From: Lathyrus oleraceus
Lineage: Eukaryota; Streptophyta; Magnoliopsida; Fabales; Fabaceae
Assembly (NCBI RefSeq): GCF_024323335.1
Contig: NC_066581.1
Location: forward strand, 350,366,409-350,430,408
DNA: 64,000 bases
Direction of reading: 5' to 3'
The notes under the pieces were generated by a model, which worked only from the letters and a program-made list of their open reading frames with translations, did no database searches and was not told the origin of the DNA. Positions 45,691 through 57,522 of this stretch are shown here, one piece after another; position 1 is the stretch's first letter; each line of letters opens with the position of its first letter. The position numbers and the translations under genes are program-made.

Positions 45691-47171
45691 ATGGCTTCAA
45701 AGAGTTTTAAGTCCAAGAGTGATACTAAAGGTAAAAGCAACGATACTACTTCTACTACTCTTGCTGAAAATCCATTCACTTTGGTTTCCAAGAAGTATGC
45801 TAAGGATTTTGAGTCAAAGCATCAAAACCGTCTTGTAGTGAAACCGTTTATGTGGAAGCAGATTACTATTGGTTGTTTGGATATACCTGATGTAGTTAAA
45901 CTGGTTGAGCATCAAGATATTGACGATTTCCTATAACCTTCTTAGAATTACAATGAGGATCTTATTCGTGTATTCTTCTTAGGTCTACATAAGAACAAGG
46001 TTCTTGCTTCAAGTTTTCAATTGGTAACAAAGTTTATCAGTTTACTAATTAATTATGGAAAACTCTATTTGGAATTAATGTGGGTGATTCTGATGAGGCT
46101 GACGAGGTTGATCCGTTGGTAACGTATCTTTACACCCATGTAGATTTTAATTAGAACGTTCATTTGAATGACATACTTAAGGCTCCTCGTGTCGAGGACT
46201 ATTGTGATCCCATTACCATGGTCATTTGAAGTTGGTGCCATGAATTCTACTATGGGTGGTGTCTCATGTCTTGCGACCAAAGAATGGTGGGTTTTCTAGA
46301 ATTGACCATGCTGAGATTCATTTAGTATACATTTTGCTGCTCAAAGTCAAAATTAACTAGCCACACTATTTTGTATCTCGTATGTTCTCTATAAAAAAAG
46401 TGCAACAAGGGAACTTCTTTCTGCTATCCCTCTATTATTGCTAGGACTCTAAACTACTTTGACATTAGTTTTCTGAATCTCTCCTACAAATATTTTGGTT
46501 CCTCTCAAGAGTTCTCTCACCGTACACTAGCTAACATAAACTACTTTTGGGATGAAAATCATCGTGTGTACTATCTATGCTTAAGTAAGCATGGAAGGAA
46601 GTTGTACAACTTTGATGATCCTATTGAGTATGGTGATGACACAGTTGAAGCTCCCATGAATGATGAGAAACCTATGGGAGTTCATCATAATGTTACAAAA
46701 GGAGACGTTGTAATGCATGATGCTCCTAATGGTGATAGTCATGGTGCAGGTTTTGGTACTAACTATCCTGATACTGCCTCTATTGTAACTATGCTTCATG
46801 ATATGCAGCTGAAACAAGATGAGAGATATGATGAGGAGTGCAAGTGGCGAGATTCCTTTGAAAGTGAACAAATGGAGCAAATACATCTGATGAAGTAACA
46901 TTTCTCCACTCAAGACTCCAACTTTGAGACCTTTGCTTCATACGTGACTGAGGCATTGGTATCCTTACGCACTGACATGAATGCAAATCATGAAGCCACT
47001 TTGGCTAGAATCAATCACATTATTTCTGTACATGAAGATGAATCTCGTCGTTATGAGAGTCTCTATAGGGAAATTTGTGATGTTATTGATTCTCAATACT
47101 GCAATGATGGGTAGGGTTGACAAAGGGGAGCACCAAGAGGATGTAGGAGAAAAGATATTGGTGGTTAAATG
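45691..47171 (+). pseudogene. Broken gene like plant 'putative transposon protein' family
   Basis: The ATG at 45691 begins a Ser/Lys/Thr-rich stretch, then PFTLVSKKYAKDFESKHQNR and VVKPFMWKQITIGCLDIPDV. This layout recalls the N-terminus of the plant transposon-protein domain found in many legume repeats (Pfam PF20167 from memory; not checked). Stops occur at 45934 and 45949 and frames change between about 46020 and 46566. The C-terminal part is readable (YYLCLSKHGRKLYNFDDPI, then a charged coiled coil DMQLKQDERYDEECKWRDSF), with a stop after HLMK at 46896-46898 and further readable sequence to about 47169. It lies before polypurine tracts and an LTR, so it is probably carried by a retrotransposon. 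Function unknown. Confidence 0.5.
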
Positions 47172-47619
47172 ATGTGTTGTGAGATTATCTTCTGGTGTCC
47201 GATTATTTTGGGTGTCTTCTGTCTTTCTACATTTTGTTATCTCATGTTTTAGTGTCATTATGCATGTGCCTTTTAGATTATGGTTTGTTTGGCTCCTGGT
47301 TTATGTATTAACAATGGCTCTTTTACCGTTTGGATTTAGACAATGGTTGTTATATTAAGTACTCATGGTTGTTGTTATTGTTATGTTGTTTATTTTGTTT
47401 GCGTGTTATCATTTATGTTGTATACATGTGAGCACATTTCTTGTCTTTGCAAATTGCCTATGTATTCTCTATTATGTATATGTGATTCTTGTAATTGTGT
47501 GCTTGGTCTCTTTTTAATGTTGTCAAAGGGGGAGAAGTATGATGCACATATTCAGGGGGAGCTTTCCATGAATAAGAACGCATTGCCTCAAGTTTTGCCA
47601 TCATCAAAATGGGGGAGTA
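47172..47619 (+). other. 3' non-coding region with three polypurine tracts
   Basis: AAAGGGGGAGAAG (47525), CAGGGGGAGC (47553) and AAATGGGGGAG (47607) are three purine runs before the LTR start. The last is placed to be the functional polypurine tract. Such GGGGGAG words before the LTR are typical of SIRE-type copia elements. Confidence 0.6.
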
Positions 47620-47838
47620 TGTGAGTGCATTCTTCTGTTTAGATAGGTTTTGCATGATGTCAAAACTAGGAAGGAGAATTTATGTAAATTGGATAGTATC
47701 ATCCAGTCTAGCTATGCATTTTAGCATTCTTGCATTAGGAAACATGTCAACATTGTTGGAAATGGTCTAGAAAATATTTGTGCATCAAAATAGTGTTTTA
47801 TGCATGAGAAACTTGTTTAAAGTGAAAAATACTCATTA

Positions 47839-48080
47839 TAGGTCAACACATACGACTATAGGTCGACATATAGATTATTTTTTAAAACTACAAGTCGGCA
47901 CATAGATGGTATAGGTTGACACATACGTTGTAGTATTAAAGCCTGTAGCTTATGTCTCATTTGTCGAGTCTTCAGACCAACCTATGGCAGCAAATATACT
48001 TACAGGTCAACACATGCTTCCAACAGGTCGACACATGACTTGAATAGGTCAACACATGATTCGTATAGGTCGACCTATTG
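47839..48080. repeat. Eight copies of an AGGTCGACACAT-like motif in the LTR
   Basis: Degenerate copies such as AGGTCAACACAT, AGGTCGACATAT and AGGTTGACACAT recur every 20-60 bp. The last is the 14-bp perfect palindrome ATAGGTCGACCTAT (48064-48077). Confidence 0.8.
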
Positions 48081-48151
48081 GTTGAATTTTTTGAAAAAAT
48101 GCATTTGTTTTCATTCCTTTTGCATTTCCTTTTTCCCTAAATCACCCATGC

Positions 48152-48160
48152 ATATAAATA
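48152..48160 (+). promoter_or_regulatory. TATA box of the copia-type LTR
   Basis: ATATAAATA stands in the LTR about 530 bp from its start and is followed by CATACATGCATC and a leader-like stretch. Confidence 0.55.
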
Positions 48161-49361
48161 CTTCATACATGCATCATTCTCTAGCAAGGTTTATAGAGTG
48201 AGTAAAACCTACATGAATCCAGGATTTCAAAGCATCTCATCATCTTCAATTCAATCTATCCATACACACAATCAAACTACACATAATCATTTTTTGATTG
48301 GGTCCCATCTAGATTAGGATTGATAATGCCTAATTGGGTTTGTTGTACCGAGAATATTGGGTTGTAATCTTTGAGAGATTCAAATAAGAAAACCGAGGTG
48401 GGTTTTTTCTTTAAGATTTTTAAGGTTTGAAGGTTTTGGACAAGATTTTTAAATTCGGATCCGATCGAGTGAAATCCTTGAGACTAGGTGTGTCGGCAAG
48501 GGAGTAATGTGAAATAGTGGATCATGTTGACAAATCTTGGGTTCAACAAGTGTGCGATTGAGATTAATTCAACCAGGTGAAAGCCTTGATATAAGAAGGT
48601 CGTGCAAGGAAGTAGCAATAAAAGATGAGTTGAAGCGGAATTGTTGGTGACTTGATCAATCTTTGATCAAGGGTTTTGGACGTGCTAGAGTCAAGAACAA
48701 ACTTAGGTTTTGTGGGATTTGATTTCTCATCTCTTGTATTGATACATTTGTAAAGTAGGATTTATTATATTAATATCTCAATTCGAATTCGAATTGAGGG
48801 CAGACGTACCCATAGAAAGGTCGATTGGGGAACTTCCTAAACAAATCCTTGCATACTCTCTCACTCCCTTTTATTTTTTGACTCGTAAATTGTTGATTGC
48901 TTTGATCACCAAATCAACATAGTTTGGATCATAATTTTGATTACATTTTGAATCTTGTGTTAGTTGTATTGATAATTAACCATTTGATTATGATTGGATT
49001 TCTTAGAACAACAAACACCATATAAAATTCCAAATTTTGTTTTTCGCATACTAAGTGTTCGAAAAATTGCTTGACTTAGTTTTTTATGCGTGAATATCGT
49101 TGGAGATAGATATTTACTATTATAGAGTATTCAACTAGTTGTGCTTAATAGTTGTTGATCTACTTGTGGATTATTATCATTCTATTGGTACTATTACGCA
49201 TATTCGTGCTTTTCAATAGAAGGTTCGGTTAGACGATTTTGAATCCGGGAAATATTTGAAACTTGCTTTCGCACCAAAAATTTTCTAAATCAAAGTTTCA
49301 AATAATTTTTTAACTTGAGATCTATTCACACCCCCTCTAGGTCTAGGCCTATCATCTAACA

Positions 49362-52300
49362 CTCATGCCTATGTATCCTCATAGTGCAATAAGGAAATTA
49401 GAGCTCCGTAGTTCATGGAACTAAAGGTAGGAGATGAAAAAAAAGGTTATTTGTGGTATGGTGAAAGTATGGTTTAAACCAAGGGTTATATTGTTTGAAC
49501 CCAGACAGGTATGTCTGAACCAAGGAAAATGTGGCATTAACCAATAAATGGTATGGCCAAAGGGAGAAAATAATGTGTTTGCCTATGCGTGAGGTCTAAA
49601 AAACAAAACAATGCATGAAGAAATAAAAAGGGGTTTTCCTAAGCACGTGGTCTGACAAGACAAATGATGCACGAAGTTAGAATTTTCCTAAGCACGAGAT
49701 CTAACAAGGCAAACAAGAATGAGAATGGTTTTTCTAAGTACAAGGTCTGACAATAGAAACATACATGGGAAAGGCATTTGCCTAAGCACGAGGTCGGACA
49801 AGACATACAAGGAAGAAAGGGGGTTTGTCTAAGCACCAAGTCTGACAAGACAAACAATGCATGATAATGAATATGCCTAACCACGAGGTATGACAAGGTA
49901 AATAATGAAGAAAGGGATTATCTAAGCACAAGGTCTAAAAAGACAAACAAAAAGGCTTCTTGGTTCAGAGGTTAGTATTTAACCATATGGTAATTAACCC
50001 AAAGAATGTATGGATGCCAAAGAAGATTGTATTTGGTCCAAAGAGATAAATGTACTGGTGAAAATTGTTGATGTATTAAGGATGTTGAATAGTGAAAGGT
50101 TTGAATGTTTCCCTAAGGCGGAAGAAGAGTATTTGATTGTTTATAATTGATTTGTTTATGAAATTTGTGAGGTGAGTTTAATCCTTGGTAATTAGAGGGA
50201 GACAAGAATCTAACCACCGACTATGTACGAACGATAATCATAATACTCGGGAGTTGAGAGGACAGTTTCATCCTAACCACTATTTTTATCCCTAAGAGGA
50301 CCGAATTAAACTCATTTTATTGTTAAGTGTTTTGAATTGAAGTCAACTATCAGACCACAAGCTAGGTACACCCGAAAACTCAAGTACTTGAAAATGTTGT
50401 GCATAAGTACGTACACCCCATCTTTTTTCTTCCAGTTTACTGTGAAAATGACTTGATGTTAGATCATGTCTTTGATGATTTTGAAATAGGAAGGTGTGAG
50501 TGAAATGGAAGTATAAGAATTGTGAGAGTGTGATGGAAGAGATACTTGATGTTGGATAAAGCACTCGTGTTGCATTTGATTGAATTTGATTTTGCAAATC
50601 ACTTAACATTGGATCAAGTGTATTTTATTCTTTGAAAAAATGTTTTTTAGAGCTTTGATATTATCTTGTTAGTTAACATGCAAAGGAAAGCTATAAAGAA
50701 AAGATAAATTCTATATTGTTACATGTTCATGGGAATGAGAGACATTTTACCCACAATGGGGGATGAATCATAAACCATACAAGAACTGGGAAATGACTCA
50801 TACAAGCATACAATAGTACCATGCCCAAACATCAATCAAGTGGCAAGGATAAAAATAAGCATATTCACAAATATGATCATGATTCATGCAATTAAGAATG
50901 GATGCAAAAAGAATGTTAGTTCTAATGAATGCAAATTAGAAACTAATTCTAAAATTAATCATGACTAAATGCTAACACGTATGATTTATTATATTTTTCA
51001 AGAAAATATGAATTAATGTGGCTAAAGTCCAATTAAACATCAAATTAAGTTCTAAGCATTAACCATTTTTATTTTTAAGATGAGTTCAGTGTAACCAAAA
51101 TTAATTAAAGTCTAATCGAAATCTAATCACTAATCATGCATCATTATCATTTATTTTCTAAGTAAGAATAAAAAATTAACTAAATCACCATACTTATTTA
51201 ATTCCTAATTTTTATGATATGAAAATGTATTAAAACAACTAAAGGTAAATTGGAAGAAAAAGAAAGAGTTAAAATAACAAAAGGAAAGAAAATAGAAAAA
51301 CTAACTAAAAGGGCCAAGGTTGCACAAGATAGAACCAGGGTGTCAAGAGAAATTCTACGATAGGCGCTAGCCCACCCAATGAGGCCCAATAGAAATGTCT
51401 AGATGTGAACGGTCTGAGTTCAGGAGGGTGCGGCCCTGAAATTGGATGCGCCTAGCAATTTCATGGGCCAAGGATGCCCCTGGTCCAACTTGCCTTGTGT
51501 AATACAGGGGGGGGGGGGGACATTGAAACCTGAGGGTAGGAAGCAAAAGTAATGGGCTTAGAGGGGATAAGGCCCAAACAGACACACATGAAAGGAGAAA
51601 GGGATCAAGCTTTGTGAATCCATCATTTCACCATGTCAGAATCACATCCCTTCCTTTCAACCTTTGCCAGAAAATACATATTCGTCGCACCGGAAATCAC
51701 CTTTGGCGGCGGCGGAGGGACAAACCATACTAAACCTACACCATATAACTCGCTACAACGTCCTCTGTCCAAATCCATTATATGTTCTTCCTAATTCCTA
51801 ACCAATCTACCAAACCGCAATGAAATGCTCAAGAACCCTAAATCATAAATTAATTGCACACAAAGAGGAATTAAAGCCTCTAATGTTAGGGCTTTGATTC
51901 CTCAGATCAAGCCCTACATGATGGTAACAAAAAAAGTTAGCGCAAACCGGAGGAAAAACAAAGACCTACCTTTGAAGATGACGATGAATATTAGTATGAA
52001 ATGAAGTATGAGAAGGAGGATGAAGACGATGCAGGTATGTTACCACACTCTGACTCTCCATTCTTCTTCTGCTTTAATTATTTCTTCTTCTTCCCTGATT
52101 CTTTAGCATGTATGATCTATATTGCTCTATTGTTATTGTTGCCTACGTGTGCTATGGTAGAGAGAGATTGAGGGTTGTAGAGAGATTGAGAAAGAGTGAG
52201 TGATGAATTTATGTGATTGTGTAATGATTGTTTTGGAATTGTGATTGAAGGTGTTTGAACTCTAAGAAGTTTTTTTGGGGAATGTGATCGAGAGCCATGA

Positions 52301-53778
52301 TTGATGTGATGATGAGAACTTATAGGGTTTGATTTTTAACAGATTGGATAGTTCTATTAGGTATATTAGTTTGTTAATGGAAGTTTGTTATATGGATAAC
52401 TCTGCTAGCTCATTCTATTAAATCAGTAGTTAGGTTCGTTTTCCAGTTGTAAATTATGTTATGAAGGTTAGTTGCTTGCTGTTAACTCTGTTATGAAGGT
52501 TAGTTAAATGTTACCATTTATGTTAGGGTTAGTTATAGTTAATGAGATAAAGTTAGTTGATTAGGACTTTGTTAGTTTATTTTATAGCAGTTAGTATGCA
52601 ATGATTTAATGTTGAATGGAAGATGTTAGTTATGTTATGCTTTGGATGGAGTATTGTGTATGCGCATGGCTAGGCAAATGGTTTTGTATGGCACCTTGGT
52701 TTGATAGTTATGTATATATGTTTTTACTTGTGATGATGCGTGTTGTATGAACTATTTAGGTTGGCATAACATTGCATATTGGGCTGAAATAGTTGGTGTT
52801 CCTTTTTTAGTTTTTAAAGCATGACATGGTGAGGCAAGTTGGCACTTTGGTATGAAGATGATGAATGCTTCGAGGCAAAGTGAGAATCATGAAGTTTGGT
52901 CATGAATATTGATGGAATGGAGTTTTTACATGAAACTTGGGCATGCAACCTGGTTCATAAGTTTATGGTTAATGGTTTGACTTTGGTCAACTCATTGACC
53001 AAAAAGTCAACAGTTAACAAAAGTCAACATTTGATCAAAGTCAACTATAGGTCAAAAGTTTGATTTTTGTATGTATTTTCATGTAATGTGGTTTGGTATT
53101 TATGTAAAGAGAATGTATCTTTTGAAATGAATTGTAGCTTATGTTTCAAGTGATCATGCATTTCCCTCAATAAATTAAATTCTTGCATTTAAATGAACTT
53201 GAATGAATCTTCATGAATCTCGAGCTTTAAAATGCAATGCCTTGAATCTGAATAAGAAAACCAGACAAACAAATCCATAAGGGACATTCATAAAGACCAA
53301 TCAACAGAAAGTCAACCTTAGAGTTGACCTTTATTTCCCAAAACAAAAACTCATAACTTCTTCCTAAGATCAATATCATGATGCAGACCCTGGTGATCAA
53401 AGACCATATTCCAAGAATTAGGGTTCCAATAATCCATACAAAGATCAAGATGCGAACCACACGATCCACAAGCATCAAGAATAAAAAATTAGGGTTTCAT
53501 GAGTCCTGTTTGACAAAGCAAGCTTCTCCACTAAAATACAACACCCAAGACACCTAGGGTTGGTTCTCGAGAAAACCATAATCTCTTATCAGCTATAAGT
53601 AACATAAGTTTGAATCCATGATACATGTTGATGCAATAGGTGATATGAATGTATTTGTCATAAATGTATGAATAATTATATATAGATGAATGATAAACAA
53701 GAGAACTGTGCATGTAGAGGAATGCAACAATAAGCCAGATAAAAAGCAAAAATATGGGGAAAATTTTGGGGTATGATA
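49362..53778 (-). mobile_element. 3' LTR of a minus-strand Tat-lineage element, 3' end missing
   Basis: On the minus strand the LTR starts TATCATACCCCAAAATTTTC at 53778, right after the purine tract AACTAGGGGTAGC, parallel to the Ogre start. At the far side it contains CATGAACTACGGAGCTC and GAGGATACATAGGCATG (49365-49425), which correspond to the GAACTACGAGG...GTACGTAGGC block near the 3' end of the Ogre LTRs. The last few hundred bases are missing because the copia-type LTR abuts. Positions 51290-52987 recur at 57523-59226. Confidence 0.6.
49580..49950. repeat. Tandem repeat in the minus-strand Tat LTR
   Basis: About eight copies of TTGCCTAAGCACGAGGTC followed by TGACAAGACAAACAATGCAT, spaced 40-60 bp. 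The minus-strand frame at 49639-49896 is this repeat translated, not a gene. Confidence 0.8.
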
Positions 53779-53959
53779 GCTACCCCTAGTTAATCTTCTT
53801 AAAACCGAATGCACAAATTGCGACAGCTTTTCAGGTATTCATGGTAGAAGAGGATTAAATACAAGAATATCCATAAATTTTAACGTTTAGAATGGAGATG
53901 TATTGAAAGGAAGGTAAGTGTATTGGGGATATGGTCTGACAGACAAGTTGTAGTTTTAC

Positions 53960-54520
53960 ACGAACGAGCGTTAGAAAAATGATTAACATGTGCGAGTGCC
54001 AAAAGCCAATGCAAACAGGTATTGAAAATGTGAGATTAGCGTGAGTGAATGTTAGGAATCAGTACAGACGAGTACTGAAAAGGTAATGTCAACACGGACG
54101 AGTGTTGAAAATAAATACAGGTGAGTCTTGGAAATCAATACAGACAAGTACTGAAAAGAGGAATGTCAATGCAGAAGAGTGTTGGAATCAATACAAACAA
54201 GTATTGAGAAAGGCATGAAAAACATGAACGAGTGTTGGAAGTCAATATTGATGAGTGTAGAAAAAGAGTAAGATCAATACAGATGAGTGTTGGAAGTCAA
54301 TATTGACGAGTATTGAAAAAGAGTAAGATCAATACGGACGAGTGTTGGAGATCAATACAGACGAGTATTGAAAAGGGAAAGTGTCAGCACTGACGAGTGT
54401 TGAGGATCAATACGGACAAGTATTGAAAAGTTTTTTACGAAAAACACAGACGAGTGTTAGAGAAATATGGTCAACACAGATGAGTGTTAAAAACGGTTAA
54501 CACAAGAGGGTGTTTGGAAA
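53960..54520. repeat. Hairpin array, CAAYAC-NGACGA-GTRTTG
   Basis: About 17 units every 25-45 bp. Perfect examples are CAGTAC/GTACTG (54059), CAACAC/GTGTTG (54090), CAATAC/GTATTG (54188, 54353 and 54408). Wobble examples are CAATAT/GTATTG (54298) and CAGCAC/GTGTTG (54385). The six-base spacer is mostly AGACGA, GGACGA or TGACGA. Units with T/A and C/G at the fourth pair tend to alternate. Confidence 0.85.
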
Positions 54521-54707
54521 ATATGTCAGCAGGGACAAGTGTTTAGAAGGAAGAACATGGTCTTTTGTATAAGTTATCGAGTCTGGCTTATGCTTTGTAT
54601 GGATGTTTGAATTTGTATAGCATGGTGCTCCATCTAGACGGATATGCTACGCGTTTTTTAGAGATGCAATATAATGATGGTTACTAAATGTTGTTGCAAG
54701 TATAATT

Positions 54708-54850
54708 GTGCTTTGAAAGTGCTAATAAGAATCGGACTTTGAGAGATGCCAATAAGGATTGGGCTTTGAAGGTGCCAATAAAAAATGGGCTTTGGATGTG
54801 CCAATAGGGATTAGGCTTTGGAAGTGCCAAACGAAGTTGGTCTTTGGCTT
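54708..54850. repeat. Short tandem repeat, GGGCTTTGAAGGTGCCAATA type
   Basis: Five degenerate copies of about 32 bp. The minus-strand frame across it reads a repeated Gly-Thr-Phe-like peptide and is not a gene. Confidence 0.8.
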
Positions 54851-56676
54851 TTTCGTTTGTTTTGCAAGGCTTCATGTTTGTGTTAGATGAATGTTATGCA
54901 TGAGTGAAGTGACATGATTAATGCATGGTGATGATTTGGGTAATGATTTACCAAATTCCCACGTGATGGGAGATGGGAGATTTAAGGCTAGGACAAGGTT
55001 CATAAAGATGTGATTCTCCGATACCTACTTCAGGCTTAACAGCTATTGACACATCTTTGTGCTTGATTTGAAACATGGAGAGAACTTGTACCTTCGTAAC
55101 CTATCCATGCCTAAGTTTGTTGGGTGTCTGCATGGATTTCCCTAGTCGCAAGTTGTGAAATAGTCTTGTCAGAGGACGAGCTTGATTTGACCTGCCTCAG
55201 TGTCTTGGAACTGTATGCCCCTGACTAACCGTCTTGGAGAGATTTGTCGAATTTCGACATGATTTCCCCAGATTTACTGAATCCTGAAGCGGCTTTCCCT
55301 TATGCTCAACAAAGTCTTTAGGAATTTTGCTCCTTGGTGTCATCATTATTCCCATTGTGGAAAATCTCTTGATGTTAAGTGCTTATTCGCAAGTGAAAAT
55401 GTTCATTTTAGAAATGATAATTGTAATGTTATGTTTATGTTAGTTACAAAATCCAAGCATGTTCACTGAGATAATGTTGACATATAAAGAATGAATCACT
55501 AGTGAGAATGCCATATCAATACTAACACAAATGATAAGCAAGTTGTTAGGAGTTAGCTTTGACGCGATCTTACTGTGGTATGCTTTCGAAATAAACTCTG
55601 CTTCAATTAGGTCTTTTGAGGGTTGTAACATGGCCTGGTTCACGGTGTCAGAAAGAAAGTATTTATGGCTCAAAATTTATTTTGACCCACCCATTCTCCT
55701 TGAAGTTCTCCAGTCCTACGTTCAGCTAGTTCAGCACAAGCGTTCATTTTTCAAAAGGAATTTTGAATGGAAGAAGTGATGGTAAAGGAACCAATGAGAT
55801 ATTTGGAGCAACAATCACCCAACTTTTGTTTTTTGTTACTTGTAGTCACACGAACTTGTTCTTGCTGGGGATTTATGTATGATCCTCTCTTTTTCTCTTT
55901 CTTTTTGCTTTCCCTGACTTTTTCTTGGACTGATCTTTTGAGTTGTAGTCCACCAAGATGCCCTAATTTATGCCTAAGTCACTTGTTTTCAAGTTTTCGA
56001 CTTAGCGGGCTTTTCTTTTGCTTTTTTTTGTAATTTCTCACTTTTTATATTTTTATTCTTCTTGTTGGAATAAATCATATGACATTTGTTAGTTTGATTT
56101 GTTGAAGGGTCGTGACTGCCTAGTTCCTTCTGTTGGTGAGAGACAACCATTACGGATTTATGGTTTCTCGACCTCTTGTGAGGTATGAGATGTGGTTGAT
56201 CCTCATATGGGATGCTTTGTTTAGTAATTTGAATGCAAAGTCAAACTAACTAAAGACTACCCTGCCTCTAGTTAAAATTGAGGCATTTTCATACAAAAAG
56301 AAACTCATACTACTAGGTTCAAACGGGGTTGACTAGGGGTTATCTTCTTTATACCTATGGTTTTTTGGGATTTGAAACAATGCCTTACATCATCAGCATG
56401 GTTTTATTCGAAAACATACAACCATTAGTTTCATGTATTTAGAATTTCATCCTCCTCCTTTCGATTTTGCTTAAACAAGAGTTTGATACTGATGAATAAA
56501 ATATGAGTGAATACAAATGGATTGATTCAAAACATGCATATTCATTTCATTATTATTATTATTTGAAAACAAACGAGTTTTACAAGTGAATGGTACTTAA
56601 CAAATAATAAAGATTACAAATGAACAGTCTAATGTTGCGAAGTCTGAGCCTGAGGAGGATCATTCTTGAGGATGAC

Positions 56677-57228
56677 CTAGCAAGGCTTCTCTGTAAAGCA
56701 TAGCAACTTCTGATTAATGAGATCTTGGACGTTATTTTTAAGAACATAATAAGCCTATGTAAAATGTCCCACGTATCCAGCATGGTACCTACATGTGTCA
56801 TTAGGATTATGCTTAGGACGGTGGGGAGACCTGACATACCTGATCTCCTTGGGCACAATTTCCCTAGTATGAGTCAGGATAGGAAGTAGATGCGTGTAAG
56901 ACATTGGAATCATATCATAGTGAGGATGTCTCCTTATTTGATAGTTGTTCCCTCTGTTGATTTGATTCTGGTTCTGTTTCTGATTGCCTTGAGCGGGCTT
57001 CTGATATGGTATGAGATCATGCTCTTGGGGATAAAATGGAATAATGCCTACAATTGCATTGTGGATTTTACCCACTTTCAGTTTGCTATCAATTTGCTCA
57101 TCCGTCACAAATTGATTTGAGAAGTTTGTTGTCATGTTTTCCATGATCATTTCAGCCATACCTTGGATGTTATCTAAGCTCTTCTTGCACACAGTGTTCT
57201 CTTGCTTAACCTGTTCCACGATTCTTTA
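56677..57228 (-). pseudogene. Tat-lineage gag fragment
   Basis: This reads VEQVKQENTVCKKSLDNIQG, a Q/N-rich linker, then IPMSYTHLLPIL, which matches the IPMSYSELYPSL block of the Ogre gag near 18667. CRYHAGYVGHFT follows, corresponding to the Ogre zinc-knuckle-like C-x2-H...GHDIENC block. A TAG at 56755-56757 interrupts, then NNVQDLINQKLLCFTEKPC is readable to 56677. The last Cys position of the knuckle is Tyr. Upstream it is stopped at 57226-57228. Only the C-terminal third of gag is present. Confidence 0.7.
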
Positions 57229-57522
57229 GCAATCAACGTCGGAGAATCGTTGGCTTTCTGGTTGAGGAGGGTAAATGTGAGCTTTCTGGTTTTGATGCAT
57301 GAAAAATGAAAATGTATGAATGCATATGTTGTTTATGGGAATGGAATGCAAATAGATACGCAATATCCATTGATTAAAAGTTTCGATGATGCAATAATTT
57401 AGGTTCAAAAGTCTGGTATGTACACAATGATGCAATAATGGTATGTAATACACATTCAATGATAACAAGTATATGATTTGCAATGTAGGTTCATATGTCC
57501 AATGTATCTGGGAAAAATAATA

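Larger units (their letters stand above)
47620..49361 (+). mobile_element. 3' LTR of a copia-type (SIRE-like) element
   Basis: It starts TGTGAGTGCATTC right after the polypurine tract and ends in the C-run/CTAG/CTAACA layout seen at 480-521. It contains a GTCGAC-type motif array and a TATA box at 48152. The matching 5' LTR is not in the window. Sequence to its right is a minus-strand Tat LTR, which this element seems to interrupt. Confidence 0.65.
53779..57522 (-). other. Internal region of a pol-less Tat-lineage element
   Basis: Between the polypurine tract (53779-53791) and the other LTR copy I find only a gag scrap (56677-57228) and repeat arrays (53960-54520, 54708-54850). No protease, RT, RNase H or integrase motif is seen on either strand. 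The remaining 54900-56600 has no supported gene. It is a non-autonomous derivative. Confidence 0.5.

Noticed and set aside
49639..49896. Cysteine-rich minus-strand repeat peptide
   Set aside because: It is the translated tandem repeat of the Tat LTR, without a start context or conservation of frame between units.
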